Shown here in pieces: positions 56,553 through 64,000 of a DNA stretch of 64,000 nt. The stretch is from Paractinoplanes ferrugineus. GTDB taxonomy: Bacteria > Actinomycetota > Actinomycetes > Mycobacteriales > Micromonosporaceae. Under the pieces are notes generated by a model, which saw nothing but the letters and a program-made list of their open reading frames with translations, was not told the origin of the DNA and ran no database searches. The position numbers and the translations under genes were made by a program. Within the stretch, counting starts at the first letter, position 1; each line of letters begins with the position of its first letter. The stretch is from assembly GCF_016862195.1 (NCBI RefSeq), contig NZ_BOMM01000050.1:62001-126000 (forward strand), in the 5' to 3' direction.

Positions 56553-57001
56553 CCGCAGGAGCCGGCCGGGACGGGCAGCCACCCGCCACCGGTCGGCTCC
56601 TCCAATTTTCAACAAATGGAAATAATTCTCCTGGCGGTTACCGAAACGCCAATAATTAACAGGCCGGTAATATTTCTTAGAATTGGCCTTGATCGATTTA
56701 AAGTCCCTATCGCTCGAATATCGCTCGAGGATCGCTATAGCGTATGCAGATGGCGCACTTTTGGTCGAAGACTCCAAACCTCGCCAGACACCCCCTGCCA
56801 CCTGCGCATTTTATCCCGACATTACCGGCGCTAAACCACTCAGCGTGTCCGCGTGCTTGCAGAAAGCACGCTACCTAATGCATTTCACTACGGTAAGTAA
56901 TGGGCACCAAGAAAGCATCGGCGCCATTCCTGGCCCTGGCGGCCGGCCAGTCAATCTGCTTAGACTCCTCGCTGACGACCGTCTATCGGTACGGGGGATA
57001 C
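56553..57001. other. AT-rich intergenic region before the SARP gene
   Basis: About 450 bases, mostly (56600-56900) far richer in A/T than the surrounding coding DNA. It holds SARP-type repeats at 56711-56739 and presumably the SARP promoter. I see no convincing gene. An in-frame upstream extension of the SARP (ATG 56900) would contain a TTA leucine codon at 56960-56962 but has a poor ribosome site. Confidence 0.7.
56711..56739 (-). promoter_or_regulatory. SARP-type operator in the SARP upstream region, pointing leftward
   Basis: On the minus strand TATAGCG, TCGAGCG and TCGAGCG recur at 11 bp, two of them perfect matches to the classic SARP heptamer. TTTAAAT begins 8 bases after the last heptamer, the canonical distance to a -10 element. 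The orientation is away from the SARP gene, toward the 3' end of the LLM gene. Confidence 0.65.
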
Positions 57002-58909
57002 ATGCTATTCCGAGTCTTGGGGCCTCTCGAGGTCATCGATCGCACCGTCGACCTCACGCCCACCGCGCCGAAGGTGCGCCAGGTTCTGTCCCTGCTGCTC
57101 CTGCGCAACAACCAGCCGGTGCACGCCAACGAGCTCATCGACGAGCTCTGGGGTGAGCGGGCACCGCGCAGTGCGCTCTCGACGTTGCAGACCTACATCT
57201 ACAAGCTGCGCAAGGTGCTGAACAGCGACGGGCGCGACGGCCGGTCCGAGACGTTGCACACCAAGCCGTACGGCTACGTGCTCTCCATCCCACGGGAAAG
57301 CCTCGATCTGCACGTCTTCGAACGACTCGTGGCCGAGGCCGCGACCGCCCTGGAAGCCGACAACCCGGAGGTTGCCGCAGAGCGGCTGGAGCGGGCGTTC
57401 GGACTGTGGCGCGGCCGGGCGCTGAGCGACATCGTCGCCGGCGAGTCGCTGAGCGCGCACCTGACCCGGCTGGAGGAGAACCGGCTCCGGGCCGTCGAAC
57501 TCTCCTGCGACACGAAATTGCGTCTGGGTCGCCACAACGAACTCATCAGCGAGCTCAAGACCCTCACCGCGGAGAACCCGCTCCACGAGAGCTTCCACAC
57601 CCGACTGATGATCACGCTCTACCGCGCAGGACGGCGCACCGAGGCGCTGGAGGTCTACAGCCGGCTGCGCCAGGTGCTCTGCGACGACCTCGGCCTGGAC
57701 CCCTCGCCCATGGTGGGACGGACCTATCAGGCCCTGCTCTCCGCCGACCCGTCACTTGACGAGGACGCCCCGGTGGCCGCCGCCGGGGCCAGCGCCGCCA
57801 TCCGGGCCCTGGGCAGCCCGGCGCAGTTGCCGGCGGACGTCGGCGACTTCGTCGGCCGCGAGGACCTGCTCGAGCAGGCTGAGCAGTGGCTGGCCGACGC
57901 ACCGCACCAGACCGCGATGCCCGTCCTGGTGGTCACCGGGATGGCGGGGATCGGCAAGACGGCCTTCGCCACCCGGCTGGCGCACCGGCTCGCCAACGCG
58001 TACCCGGACGGACACCTCTACCACCAACTGCGCGGGCCGGACGGCACCCCGATCGACAGTGCCACCGTGCTGACCAAGCTCCTGCGCACGGCGGGCGTGC
58101 CGGCGTCGGAGCTGCCGGACGAACTGGAGGACCTGCAGAAGATCTTCCGGACGTGGAGCAGCGGGCGATCGATGTTGCTGCTGCTGGACGACGCGGTCTC
58201 GGCCCGGCAGGTGGCCCCGCTGCTCCCCGGGTACGCCCGGTGCGCGGTAATCGTGACCAGCACGGAACGGCTGCACTCGCTGGCCGGCGCGTGCACCGTC
58301 GACCTGCCGCCGCTGGATGCCCGCGCGGGCGCGCAACTGCTGTCGAGCATCATCGGGGAGCAGCGGTTCACCGCGCACCGCGAGGAGTCGGCCGCGCTGA
58401 TCCGGCTCTGCGCCGGGGTGCCCGCCGTGCTACGCAGCGTCGGCGCCTCGATCACCGCCCGGAACTGGTCCACGGCCGCGCGCCTGGGCCAGCTGACCGC
58501 CGGCGGTCTCCGGCTCGACCACCTGTCCTTCGGGGACGAGAACCTGCGCCGGCGCATCGAGACGCATTGCCAGGATCTGAGCATGGAGCAGTGGCTGGTG
58601 CTCGCCGCGTTCGGCCGGCTCGACAGCGCGACGGTGACGCCCGCCGAGGTGGCGGCCTGCACCGGGATGGACGTCGAGGACGCCGAGTTGTCGATGTTGA
58701 GCCTGGTCGACCGCAACCTGGCCACGGTGATCTCCGGCTGCGCACGCCCGCTGTACGCGATGCACGAGTTGCTCCGGTTGTACGCCGGCGAGGTGGCCGA
58801 CCGTCTCCTGGAGACCCCCGTCGACAATCGGAGGCCACCGGCCAAACCCCAGCTCGCCGCCCGCTGGCAGGACGCCCGGATGGGCCAGCGGGCGCAGCTG
58901 ACCGCTTAG
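57002..58909 (+). CDS. SARP-family pathway activator (AfsR-like, with NB-ARC domain)
   Basis: A 635-aa transcriptional activator. Residues ~1-95 form the OmpR-type winged helix (MLFRVLGPLEVIDRTVDLTP; HANELIDELWGERAP), ~100-245 the bacterial transcriptional activation domain (LDLHVFERLVAEAATALEAD; ENPLHESFHTRLMITLYRAG). From ~280 an NB-ARC ATPase follows with Walker A GMAGIGKTAF near 313-322. The C-terminal TPR repeats of AfsR are missing, so it is a medium-length SARP. ATG 57002 is preferred (GGGGG upstream, normal N-terminus). It is the obvious candidate to bind the 11-bp repeats found before most operons of the cluster. Confidence 0.93.
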   Translation: MLFRVLGPLEVIDRTVDLTPTAPKVRQVLSLLLLRNNQPVHANELIDELWGERAPRSALSTLQTYIYKLRKVLNSDGRDGRSETLHTKPYGYVLSIPRESLDLHVFERLVAEAATALEADNPEVAAERLERAFGLWRGRALSDIVAGESLSAHLTRLEENRLRAVELSCDTKLRLGRHNELISELKTLTAENPLHESFHTRLMITLYRAGRRTEALEVYSRLRQVLCDDLGLDPSPMVGRTYQALLSADPSLDEDAPVAAAGASAAIRALGSPAQLPADVGDFVGREDLLEQAEQWLADAPHQTAMPVLVVTGMAGIGKTAFATRLAHRLANAYPDGHLYHQLRGPDGTPIDSATVLTKLLRTAGVPASELPDELEDLQKIFRTWSSGRSMLLLLDDAVSARQVAPLLPGYARCAVIVTSTERLHSLAGACTVDLPPLDARAGAQLLSSIIGEQRFTAHREESAALIRLCAGVPAVLRSVGASITARNWSTAARLGQLTAGGLRLDHLSFGDENLRRRIETHCQDLSMEQWLVLAAFGRLDSATVTPAEVAACTGMDVEDAELSMLSLVDRNLATVISGCARPLYAMHELLRLYAGEVADRLLETPVDNRRPPAKPQLAARWQDARMGQRAQLTA

Positions 58910-58995
58910 CGTTTTTTGTGCCCCGCCCCGCAAGGGATCCGTCCGGCCTTGGCTATAGTCGAACTCGGTTATTCGAATTCGGGAGGAGCCGAGTG

Positions 58996-59022
58996 ATGAC
59001 GGACGCATCGTGCGGGCGTTGA
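58996..59022 (+). CDS. Possible 8-aa leader peptide upstream of padR
   Basis: ATG 58996, preceded by GGGAGGAGCC, opens the frame MTDASCGR and stops at 59020-59022. The stop overlaps an in-frame TTG of the PadR gene (TTGA), so the good ribosome site here could feed PadR translation by reinitiation. Very short; evidence is positional only. Confidence 0.3.
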   Translation: MTDASCGR

Positions 59023-59597
59023 ACAGCTCGCTGACCATGGCTGTGCTGGCACTGCTCCGGGAGGGCGACCGTCACCCGTACGAGATGCAGCATCTCCTGC
59101 GGGAACGCAACATCGAGGCGGTCGTCAAGCTCCGCGGCGGCTCGCTGTACGACGCCATCGACCGGCTGGTCCGGGCCGGGCTCGCCACCGTGGCCGGCCG
59201 GGTCCGCACCGGGTCCCGGCCGGAGCGGACCATCTACACGATCACCCCGGCGGGCGTGGAGACGCTCACCACCATCGTCCGCGAGCACCTCGCGACGGTC
59301 GCCCAGGAGTACCCGGCCTTCGCGGCCGGGCTGGCACACCTGCTCAACCTGGATCGGGACGAGGCGGTGGGACTCCTGCACGAACGGCGCAGCACGCTGA
59401 CGCGGTTGTTCGAGGAGACCGACGCCGCTCTCCAGGAGGCGCGGAAGACCGGAGTGCCGCGCCTGGTGCTGCTGGAAACGGAGTACAGCCAGCTTCTCCG
59501 GCAGGCCGAGATCACCTGGCTCCGGGAAGTGACCGGAGCCATCGAGACGGGCGACATGCCCTGGATCGCCATCCCACCACCGCATCAGGAGGCTTGA
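59010..59597 (+). CDS. PadR-family transcriptional regulator
   Basis: A ~195-aa PadR regulator: MAVLALLREGDRHPYEMQHL, the recognition region LRGGSLYDAIDRLVRAGLAT, the wing RTIYTITPAGVETLTTIV, and a C-terminal coiled-coil dimerisation helix. The start is uncertain: GTG 59010 or TTG 59019, the latter overlapping the stop of a tiny upstream frame. A palindromic ATTCGAAT/GAATTC stretch just upstream (58970-58980) may be its own operator. It is coupled (TGATG) to the deazaflavin-type reductase gene. Control of the cluster is possible but not shown. Confidence 0.88.
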   Translation: MRALNSSLTMAVLALLREGDRHPYEMQHLLRERNIEAVVKLRGGSLYDAIDRLVRAGLATVAGRVRTGSRPERTIYTITPAGVETLTTIVREHLATVAQEYPAFAAGLAHLLNLDRDEAVGLLHERRSTLTRLFEETDAALQEARKTGVPRLVLLETEYSQLLRQAEITWLREVTGAIETGDMPWIAIPPPHQEA

Positions 59598-60031
59598 TGT
59601 CCTTCCCGCCGAAGTCTCTCAAGATCGCCAACAAGGTCATCATCTGGCTGCAACGCCGGGGCCTGCCGATCGGGACGATGCACCTGCTCACCGTCCGCGG
59701 TCGCAAGTCCGGTGAACCCCGCACCACGCCGGTCTCGCCGCTGACCGTCGACGGAAGCCGCTACATCATCGGTGGCTATGCCAAGGGCGACTGGGTCAAG
59801 AACGCCCGAGCCTCCGGCGAGGCGGTGCTGTCCCGCGGCAAGACGAAGCAACACGTACGGCTGGTCGAGATCCCCGAGTCCGACCGCGAGCCGGTCCTGC
59901 GGGCCTTCCCCAAGGAGGTGCCGCACGGCGTGCAGATGTTCGTCAAGACCGGCGTGGTCCGCGACTCCACACCGGACGGTTTTGCGGCGGCCGCCCCGCA
60001 CGTGGCGGTGTTCCGCATCGAGAGCCACTGA
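59597..60031 (+). CDS. Deazaflavin (F420)-dependent nitroreductase-family protein
   Basis: A 144-aa split-barrel protein of the DDN/DUF385 family: GLPIGTMHLLTVRGRKSGEP, RTTPVSPLTVDGSRYIIGG, GDWVKNARASGEAVL. Relatives bind F420H2 and reduce quinones or activated double bonds. It starts within the padR stop (TGATG), so PadR may autoregulate both. It might reduce a quinone product or protect against redox cycling (inference). Confidence 0.85.
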   Translation: MSFPPKSLKIANKVIIWLQRRGLPIGTMHLLTVRGRKSGEPRTTPVSPLTVDGSRYIIGGYAKGDWVKNARASGEAVLSRGKTKQHVRLVEIPESDREPVLRAFPKEVPHGVQMFVKTGVVRDSTPDGFAAAAPHVAVFRIESH

Positions 60032-60140
60032 CCCGCACGCTCTCGGTCCCCCCGACCGGCCGGCGCCCTCGGTCCCCCCGGCGGCGCCGGCCTCCGGCGT
60101 GCCCGGAACACCTTCTGGGTAACGGATTCAGGTCTTCCCC

Positions 60141-60156
60141 TACCCCCTTCGGGGTA
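60141..60156. promoter_or_regulatory. CsoR-like copper-responsive palindrome
   Basis: TACCC-CCTTCG-GGGTA, with an extended TACCCC/GGGGTA stem, resembles the Cu(I)-sensor CsoR site consensus. It lies about 100 bases upstream of the multicopper oxidase gene, which fits copper-induced expression. No csoR gene is in the window. Confidence 0.5.
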
Positions 60157-60258
60157 AGCCCCGATGTTTCCCCCGCTCCCCCGCGCGTACCTGGTCGAGC
60201 GTCCTTGCGGCCCGGCAGGCTGGACGCAATCCCGTAGTCGGTCGCCGGAGGCGGTCTC

Positions 60259-61797
60259 GTGCGTAAGTGGTTCTTCCGTGGTCTGACAGCAGTGCTGGTG
60301 CTGTGCGTTCTCGGCGCCGGCGTGGTCGCCTGGGTGCTCACCCGGCCCCCGATCGACACGGTCGGCCGGGTGGCGTTCGATCGCGCCCTCGCCGTCCCGC
60401 CGCTTGCTCGCTCCGAAGTGGACGCGGCCGGCCGGCGAGTGTTCGAGCTGCGGGCCCAGAGCGGCCGGAGCGACCTCGGCCACGGCGGGCAGACCGCCAC
60501 ATGGGGTTACAACGGCACGCACCTAGGACCGACACTTCGGGCCCGGCGTGGGGAACAGGTACGCGTGAACATCACCAACGGCCTCGGCGAGGACACCACG
60601 GTGCACTGGCACGGCATGCATCTGCCGGCCCGGATGGACGGTGGCCCGCACCAGCCGATCCGCCCCGGCTCGACCTTCAGTCCGGAGTGGAGGATCGACC
60701 AGCCCGCCTCGACCCTCTGGTACCACCCGCATCCGCACGAGCGGACCGAGAAGCAGGTCTACCGCGGCCTGGCCGGCCTCTTCCTGGTCGACGATCCCGC
60801 CACCGACGTCGCCGCGCTCCCCCACGAGTACGGCGTCGACGACGTCCCGGTCGTGGTGCAGGACAAGGCCTTCACCGACGACGGGCAGCTCGCCGAGGCG
60901 AGCCCGCTGGGCAGTGACATCGGCATCCTCGGCGACTCCCTGCTGGTCAACGGAACGCCGAAGCCCTACCTGCCGGTCACTACCGATCTGGTCCGGCTCC
61001 GCGTCCTCAACGCGTCGACGGCTCGCAGCTACAACTTCGCCTTCTCCGACGGGCGCCCGTTCACGCTGATCGGCACCGACGGCGGCCTGCTGGACCGGCC
61101 CCACCAGGTCGATCGGCTGCCGCTCTCGCCGGCCGAACGGGCGGAGGTGCTGGTCGCCATGCGCCCCGGCGAGCAGGTGGTCCTGCGCAGCGTCCCGCCG
61201 GCTCCCGAGGGCGACTTCGGGGTCCGCCGCTTCCAGGGTGGCCGCGACAAGTTCGATGTCCTGCAGCTGCGCGCGGCCGCATCGCTGAAGCCCGGCCCGG
61301 CGGTGCCGGCGAAACTCGTCGACACGCCCCGGCTGGACCCGGCCGAGGCGGCGCAGACCAGAACCATGACGTTCACCGGCCGGCAGATCAACGACCGCCT
61401 GATGGAGCACGGGCGCAACGACGCCGTGGTCACCAAGGGCACCACCGAGGTCTGGACGGTACGCAACGGGCATGGCACCCCGCACAGCTTCCACATCCAC
61501 GACGTGCAGTTCCAGGTCCTCAGCCGCACCGACGGCGGCCCGCTGCCACCCCACCTGAGCGGCTGGAAGGACACCATCCGGCTACCACCGCAACAGGGCT
61601 ACACGGTGATCATGCGATTCGCCGACTACGCCGATCCGGAGACGCCCTACATGTTCCACTGCCACCTCCTGCGCCATGAGGACCAGGGCATGATGGGCCA
61701 GTTCATCGTGGTGGAGCCGGGCGACGGGCCGAAGTCCCGGGCGCCGGCCGACCGGACGGGAGCCGGCGGGAGCCACCATCAGGACCACCCCGGCTGA
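60259..61797 (+). CDS. Periplasmic-type multicopper oxidase (CueO/bilirubin oxidase-like)
   Basis: A 512-aa three-cupredoxin-type oxidase. An N-terminal membrane anchor (FFRGLTAVLVLCVLGAGVVA) is followed by copper-ligand motifs HWHGMHLP, WYHPHPHERTEKQV, HSFHIHDVQFQV and HCHLLRHEDQGMMGQF. Such enzymes detoxify Cu(I) or oxidise phenols. The upstream CsoR-like site favours copper homeostasis. It lies outside the SARP-type regulon and is probably not a pathway gene. GTG 60259 gives the expected membrane anchor. Confidence 0.88.
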   Translation: MRKWFFRGLTAVLVLCVLGAGVVAWVLTRPPIDTVGRVAFDRALAVPPLARSEVDAAGRRVFELRAQSGRSDLGHGGQTATWGYNGTHLGPTLRARRGEQVRVNITNGLGEDTTVHWHGMHLPARMDGGPHQPIRPGSTFSPEWRIDQPASTLWYHPHPHERTEKQVYRGLAGLFLVDDPATDVAALPHEYGVDDVPVVVQDKAFTDDGQLAEASPLGSDIGILGDSLLVNGTPKPYLPVTTDLVRLRVLNASTARSYNFAFSDGRPFTLIGTDGGLLDRPHQVDRLPLSPAERAEVLVAMRPGEQVVLRSVPPAPEGDFGVRRFQGGRDKFDVLQLRAAASLKPGPAVPAKLVDTPRLDPAEAAQTRTMTFTGRQINDRLMEHGRNDAVVTKGTTEVWTVRNGHGTPHSFHIHDVQFQVLSRTDGGPLPPHLSGWKDTIRLPPQQGYTVIMRFADYADPETPYMFHCHLLRHEDQGMMGQFIVVEPGDGPKSRAPADRTGAGGSHHQDHPG

Positions 61798-61823
61798 AGC
61801 CCGGCACGGAGATCCTGATTGAG

Positions 61824-61864
61824 GAACGATCGTTCTTGACTGGTCGTTCCTAAATCAGTAACGT
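61824..61864 (+). promoter_or_regulatory. Promoter and TetR-type operator for a leaderless tetR
   Basis: GAACGATCGTTC (61824-61835) is a perfect palindrome. -35 TTGACT (61836-61841) and -10 TAACGT (61859-61864) are 17 bases apart, and TCGTTCC (61844-61850) repeats the half-site between them. Transcription would start at about the ATG 61872, giving leaderless, autorepressed mRNA. Confidence 0.65.
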
Positions 61865-61871
61865 GCTCGGC

Positions 61872-62330
61872 ATGGGACGCCCCAGAGGTTTCGACGAACA
61901 GGCCGTGACGGCTGCGGCCGCGCAGTTGTTCGCCGGCCGGGTCTACGACGGGGTGTCCGTGGACGATCTCGTTCAGCACCTGGGGGTGCACCGCAACAGT
62001 CTCTACAAGGTCTTCGGCAGCAAACGAGGGCTCTACATCGCCGCGCTCCGCTGGCACCTCGAACATCGCCTTCCCCGGCTGGCCGAGCAACTCGCGGCCG
62101 GCGTGGCGGCCACCGACGACTCCGTGCTCGATCTGCTGCTGCTGGCCGGAGTCGAGCGCGCCCCGGTCGACACCGATGTGGCGGCCCTGGTGACCACCGC
62201 CTGGCAGACCTTGGGACAGGCCCTGCACCGGGCCGCCCGGGTGAACGGCACCAGCCCGACCGCGTTGAGCACGCTGCTGGGCGAACGGCTGCTCGCCCGC
62301 GCCGCCGGACCGACCGGCGACCCTTCGTAA
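61872..62330 (+). CDS. TetR-family transcriptional regulator
   Basis: A 152-aa TetR protein: GFDEQAVTAAAAQLFAGRVY, then VSVDDLVQHLGVHRNSLYKVFGS, with a short C-terminal domain. ATG 61872 was chosen over GTG 61863 because a -35/-10 pair puts the transcription start at the ATG and no ribosome site exists. The operator overlaps its promoter, so it most likely represses itself. The regulated neighbour is unknown; the copper oxidase ends 75 bases upstream on the same strand. Confidence 0.85.
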   Translation: MGRPRGFDEQAVTAAAAQLFAGRVYDGVSVDDLVQHLGVHRNSLYKVFGSKRGLYIAALRWHLEHRLPRLAEQLAAGVAATDDSVLDLLLLAGVERAPVDTDVAALVTTAWQTLGQALHRAARVNGTSPTALSTLLGERLLARAAGPTGDPS

Positions 62331-62426
62331 CCGGTCACCCGATGACCGGCCCCGGCCGGGTGCGACTCGCACCCGTACCCCACCCTGCCCGCGGCCGAGT
62401 CCGCAGGCCGCAGAAAGGCTAGTCGA

Positions 62427-62780
62427 ATGGCCCAGATCAGCATCGCCGGTGACGACCTCGTCGTGGAGATCGAAGGATGGGAGAAACTGTGGTCGCTCAA
62501 GAGCCGCCTGGTGATCCCGCTGGTGAACGTCCGCGGCGCCACCGTCGACCCGGGCATCGCCGCCGAACCCAAAGGCTTGCGGGCCCCCGGCACCAGCCTG
62601 CCCGGCGTGATCACCGCGGGCACCTTCCACCAGGAAGGTGAACGTGTTTTCTGGAACATCCGCGACGGCGCCCGAGCCGTTGTCATCGAGCTCGCCGACG
62701 AACGTTACGCCCGCCTCGTCGTGGAGGTCGCCGACCCGGCCGCCACGGTCGCCCTGATCGAGCGGGAGATCAAGCGATGA
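62427..62780 (+). CDS. Conserved small protein of unknown function
   Basis: A 117-aa soluble protein: QISIAGDDLVVEIEGWEKLW, SRLVIPLVNVRGATVDP, GLRAPGTSLPGVITAGTFHQ, VVIELADERYARLVVEVADP. The alternating strands and LRAPGTxxPGVI signature match a common actinobacterial hypothetical family with a PH-like beta-barrel appearance. GAAAGG lies just upstream of ATG 62427. It overlaps the hydrolase start by four bases, so they form a two-gene unit. Function not known. Confidence 0.8.
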   Translation: MAQISIAGDDLVVEIEGWEKLWSLKSRLVIPLVNVRGATVDPGIAAEPKGLRAPGTSLPGVITAGTFHQEGERVFWNIRDGARAVVIELADERYARLVVEVADPAATVALIEREIKR

Positions 62781-63880
62781 CCTCGCCGGCGAGCAGGCCG
62801 CGGGGCACCGGCCGGCGGATCGCCCGGCACATCACGATCCTGACCGTCGTGACCGGAACTGTCATTGCCGCGGCCCCCTCCGCCAGTGCCGCTCGGTGGG
62901 TGCCGGCCGCGGACCACGAGATCAGCTTCGTCGTGGACGGCACTCGCACCTTCGGCACGTTGCACGTACCCGCCCATCGTCCGCGGCAGCGGATGCCCGC
63001 CGCGTTGTTGCTGCCCGGCAGCGGTCCCACCGACCGCAACGGGGACCAGCCACCGACGCTGACCCCGCACACTCTGGCCGAGCTCGCCGATGCGCTGGGG
63101 CACGACGGAGTCGTCAGCATGCGCTTCGACAAGTACGGCACGGGCCGCACCGGTCTCGGTGCCTTCGCCGGAAAGCCCGAGACGATCGACTACCCCGCCT
63201 TCGTCCGCCAGGCCGACACCGCTTACCGGCTGCTAGCCGGCCGGCCTGAGGTCGACCGGCGAAAGGTGAACCTGATCGGGCACAGTGAAGGCGCCTTGAC
63301 GGCACTGCAGGTCGCGGTCTCGGCTCAGCCTCGGGCAGCCGGAGTCGGGCTGTTGCAACCTCTGGCGCAACGACTCCTCGACGTTCTGGCCCGGCAGTTG
63401 CATGAGCAACTTGCCGCCGCCGTCACCGCGGGCCAGCTGAGCGAGCAGGAGCGGCCGAGCATCGATCTCGCCATCACCCGCGCCGTCGCCGACCTCCGGG
63501 CCGGTCAGCCGATCGATACCGACGACATGCCCATCGCACTCGCCGATCTGTTCCGGAGCCTCGGCGGCTCCAACCGGCGCTATGTGGAAACCATCGATGC
63601 CCTCGACCCGGCCACCGTCGCCGGTCGTCTGCCGGCCCGGACGCGGGCGCTACTCACCTGCGGCACCAACGACCCCCAGGTCCCGTGCCCGACGACCGAC
63701 GCACTGGCGGCAGCGCTGCGGCAGGTGCCGACCACCGGCCCCGGCCGGGTCGTGTTGGCCGGCGTGGCGCACGACCTGAGCGACCCCGCCGACCCGGCAG
63801 CACTCGCCCCCGCCCTGCACGCCGCACTGCGCCGGCTCACTCTGCACGCCGGCCGCGGGAGACGGGGCCCGGACGAGTGA
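62777..63880 (+). CDS. Exported alpha/beta hydrolase
   Basis: A 367-aa alpha/beta hydrolase with an N-terminal signal (ITILTVVTGTVIAAAPSASA, cleavage near residue 38). Fold marks: LLLPGSGPTDRNGDQPP (oxyanion region), the nucleophile elbow GHSEGA, and a C-terminal histidine in LAGVAHDLSDP. It looks like an esterase or peptidase of the S9/DUF1749-like group; the substrate is unknown. It is cotranscribed with the small protein upstream (ATGA overlap). Confidence 0.85.
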   Translation: MTSPASRPRGTGRRIARHITILTVVTGTVIAAAPSASAARWVPAADHEISFVVDGTRTFGTLHVPAHRPRQRMPAALLLPGSGPTDRNGDQPPTLTPHTLAELADALGHDGVVSMRFDKYGTGRTGLGAFAGKPETIDYPAFVRQADTAYRLLAGRPEVDRRKVNLIGHSEGALTALQVAVSAQPRAAGVGLLQPLAQRLLDVLARQLHEQLAAAVTAGQLSEQERPSIDLAITRAVADLRAGQPIDTDDMPIALADLFRSLGGSNRRYVETIDALDPATVAGRLPARTRALLTCGTNDPQVPCPTTDALAAALRQVPTTGPGRVVLAGVAHDLSDPADPAALAPALHAALRRLTLHAGRGRRGPDE

Positions 63881-64000
63881 CGCGGTGGCGGGCTGACCGG
63901 ATCGGACCGGCGACCGGCACCGGCGTGGGTCGTTGTGTCATTTCGAAAACCTGGTCACCGCCGCCGTCAACGACATGACGTAGTTTCTTGCTGCTCATTC

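Noticed and set aside
56529..56801. 90-aa leftward open frame under the leftward SARP box
   Set aside because: It starts upstream of the predicted transcription start, overlaps the LLM gene's 3' end, and its composition follows the AT-rich spacer rather than a protein family.
56900..57001. Earlier SARP start at ATG 56900 with a bldA-type TTA codon
   Set aside because: Poor ribosome site and no family similarity in the 34 added residues; ATG 57002 has a good site and the normal SARP N-terminus. If the longer form were real, TTA control would be of interest.
58905..58935. Intrinsic terminator (CGCTTAGCG plus T-run) after the SARP gene
   Set aside because: The T-run is present but the stem is only three pairs, too weak to call with confidence.

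Overview
The window is high-GC actinobacterial chromosome, with many GTG and TTG starts, four-base ATGA or GTGA gene overlaps, an AfsR/DnrI-type SARP activator and F420/LLM-type enzymes. Gene content fits a Micromonosporaceae-like or other filamentous actinomycete; the family assignment is an inference. The main content, about 13.1-60 kb, is a type II (aromatic) polyketide biosynthetic cluster. It is preceded by a guanidine/urea degradation operon and a secreted metalloprotease, and followed by copper-oxidase and housekeeping genes.

Region 1 (1-9966) is a leftward operon of permease, two DUF1989 proteins, biotin-dependent guanidine/urea carboxylase and allophanate hydrolase. Its regulator tetR is divergent, with a palindromic site between them, and a LuxR-type regulator follows. 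Region 2 (10167-13112) is a secreted M4 metallopeptidase. Region 3 (13134-19629) is metK-ahcY-metH, a SAM-recycling operon; adenosine kinase (30779-31777) completes adenosine removal. Region 4 (19642-26929) holds a 61-aa protein, a membrane-anchored multicopper oxidase, and a beta-rich protein/FAD monooxygenase/MFS pump operon divergent from marR. Region 5 (26920-31777) holds acetyl-CoA carboxylase (accDA, accB, accC), the malonyl-CoA supply, and adenosine kinase. Region 6 (31838-45120) is tailoring: a glycosyltransferase, three methyltransferases, two SDRs, a DUF1772 oxygenase, an LLM oxidoreductase, P450 with ferredoxin, a Tat-exported protein, an asparagine synthetase-like amidotransferase and a POT exporter. 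Region 7 (45319-51218) is the core: TcmI-type cyclase, cupin, KS-alpha, KS-beta, ACP, TcmN-type aromatase, a second DUF1772 protein, a ketoreductase and two ABM monooxygenases. Region 8 (51251-58909) holds a second P450, a further SDR, a SchA/CurD-like protein, a dehydrogenase-methyltransferase fusion, a second LLM enzyme and the SARP. Region 9 (59010-64000) holds a PadR regulator, a deazaflavin-type reductase, a CueO-like copper oxidase behind a CsoR-like site, a TetR regulator, a small conserved protein and an alpha/beta hydrolase.

The enzyme set suggests a highly oxygenated, multiply O-methylated, probably glycosylated aromatic polyketide carrying an amide or lactam nitrogen. It resembles pentangular polyphenol/polycyclic xanthone pathways, but the product is not proven by sequence.

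The most striking signal is regulatory. Three (sometimes two) directly repeated heptamers close to TCGAGCG or TGGAGCG, spaced exactly 11 bp, occur in the intergenic regions ahead of nearly every transcription unit of the cluster. These units include metK-ahcY-metH, accDA-B-C, adenosine kinase and the 61-aa protein gene. This matches the known layout of SARP-binding sites and implies that one activator drives the polyketide enzymes together with their malonyl-CoA supply and methyl cycle.
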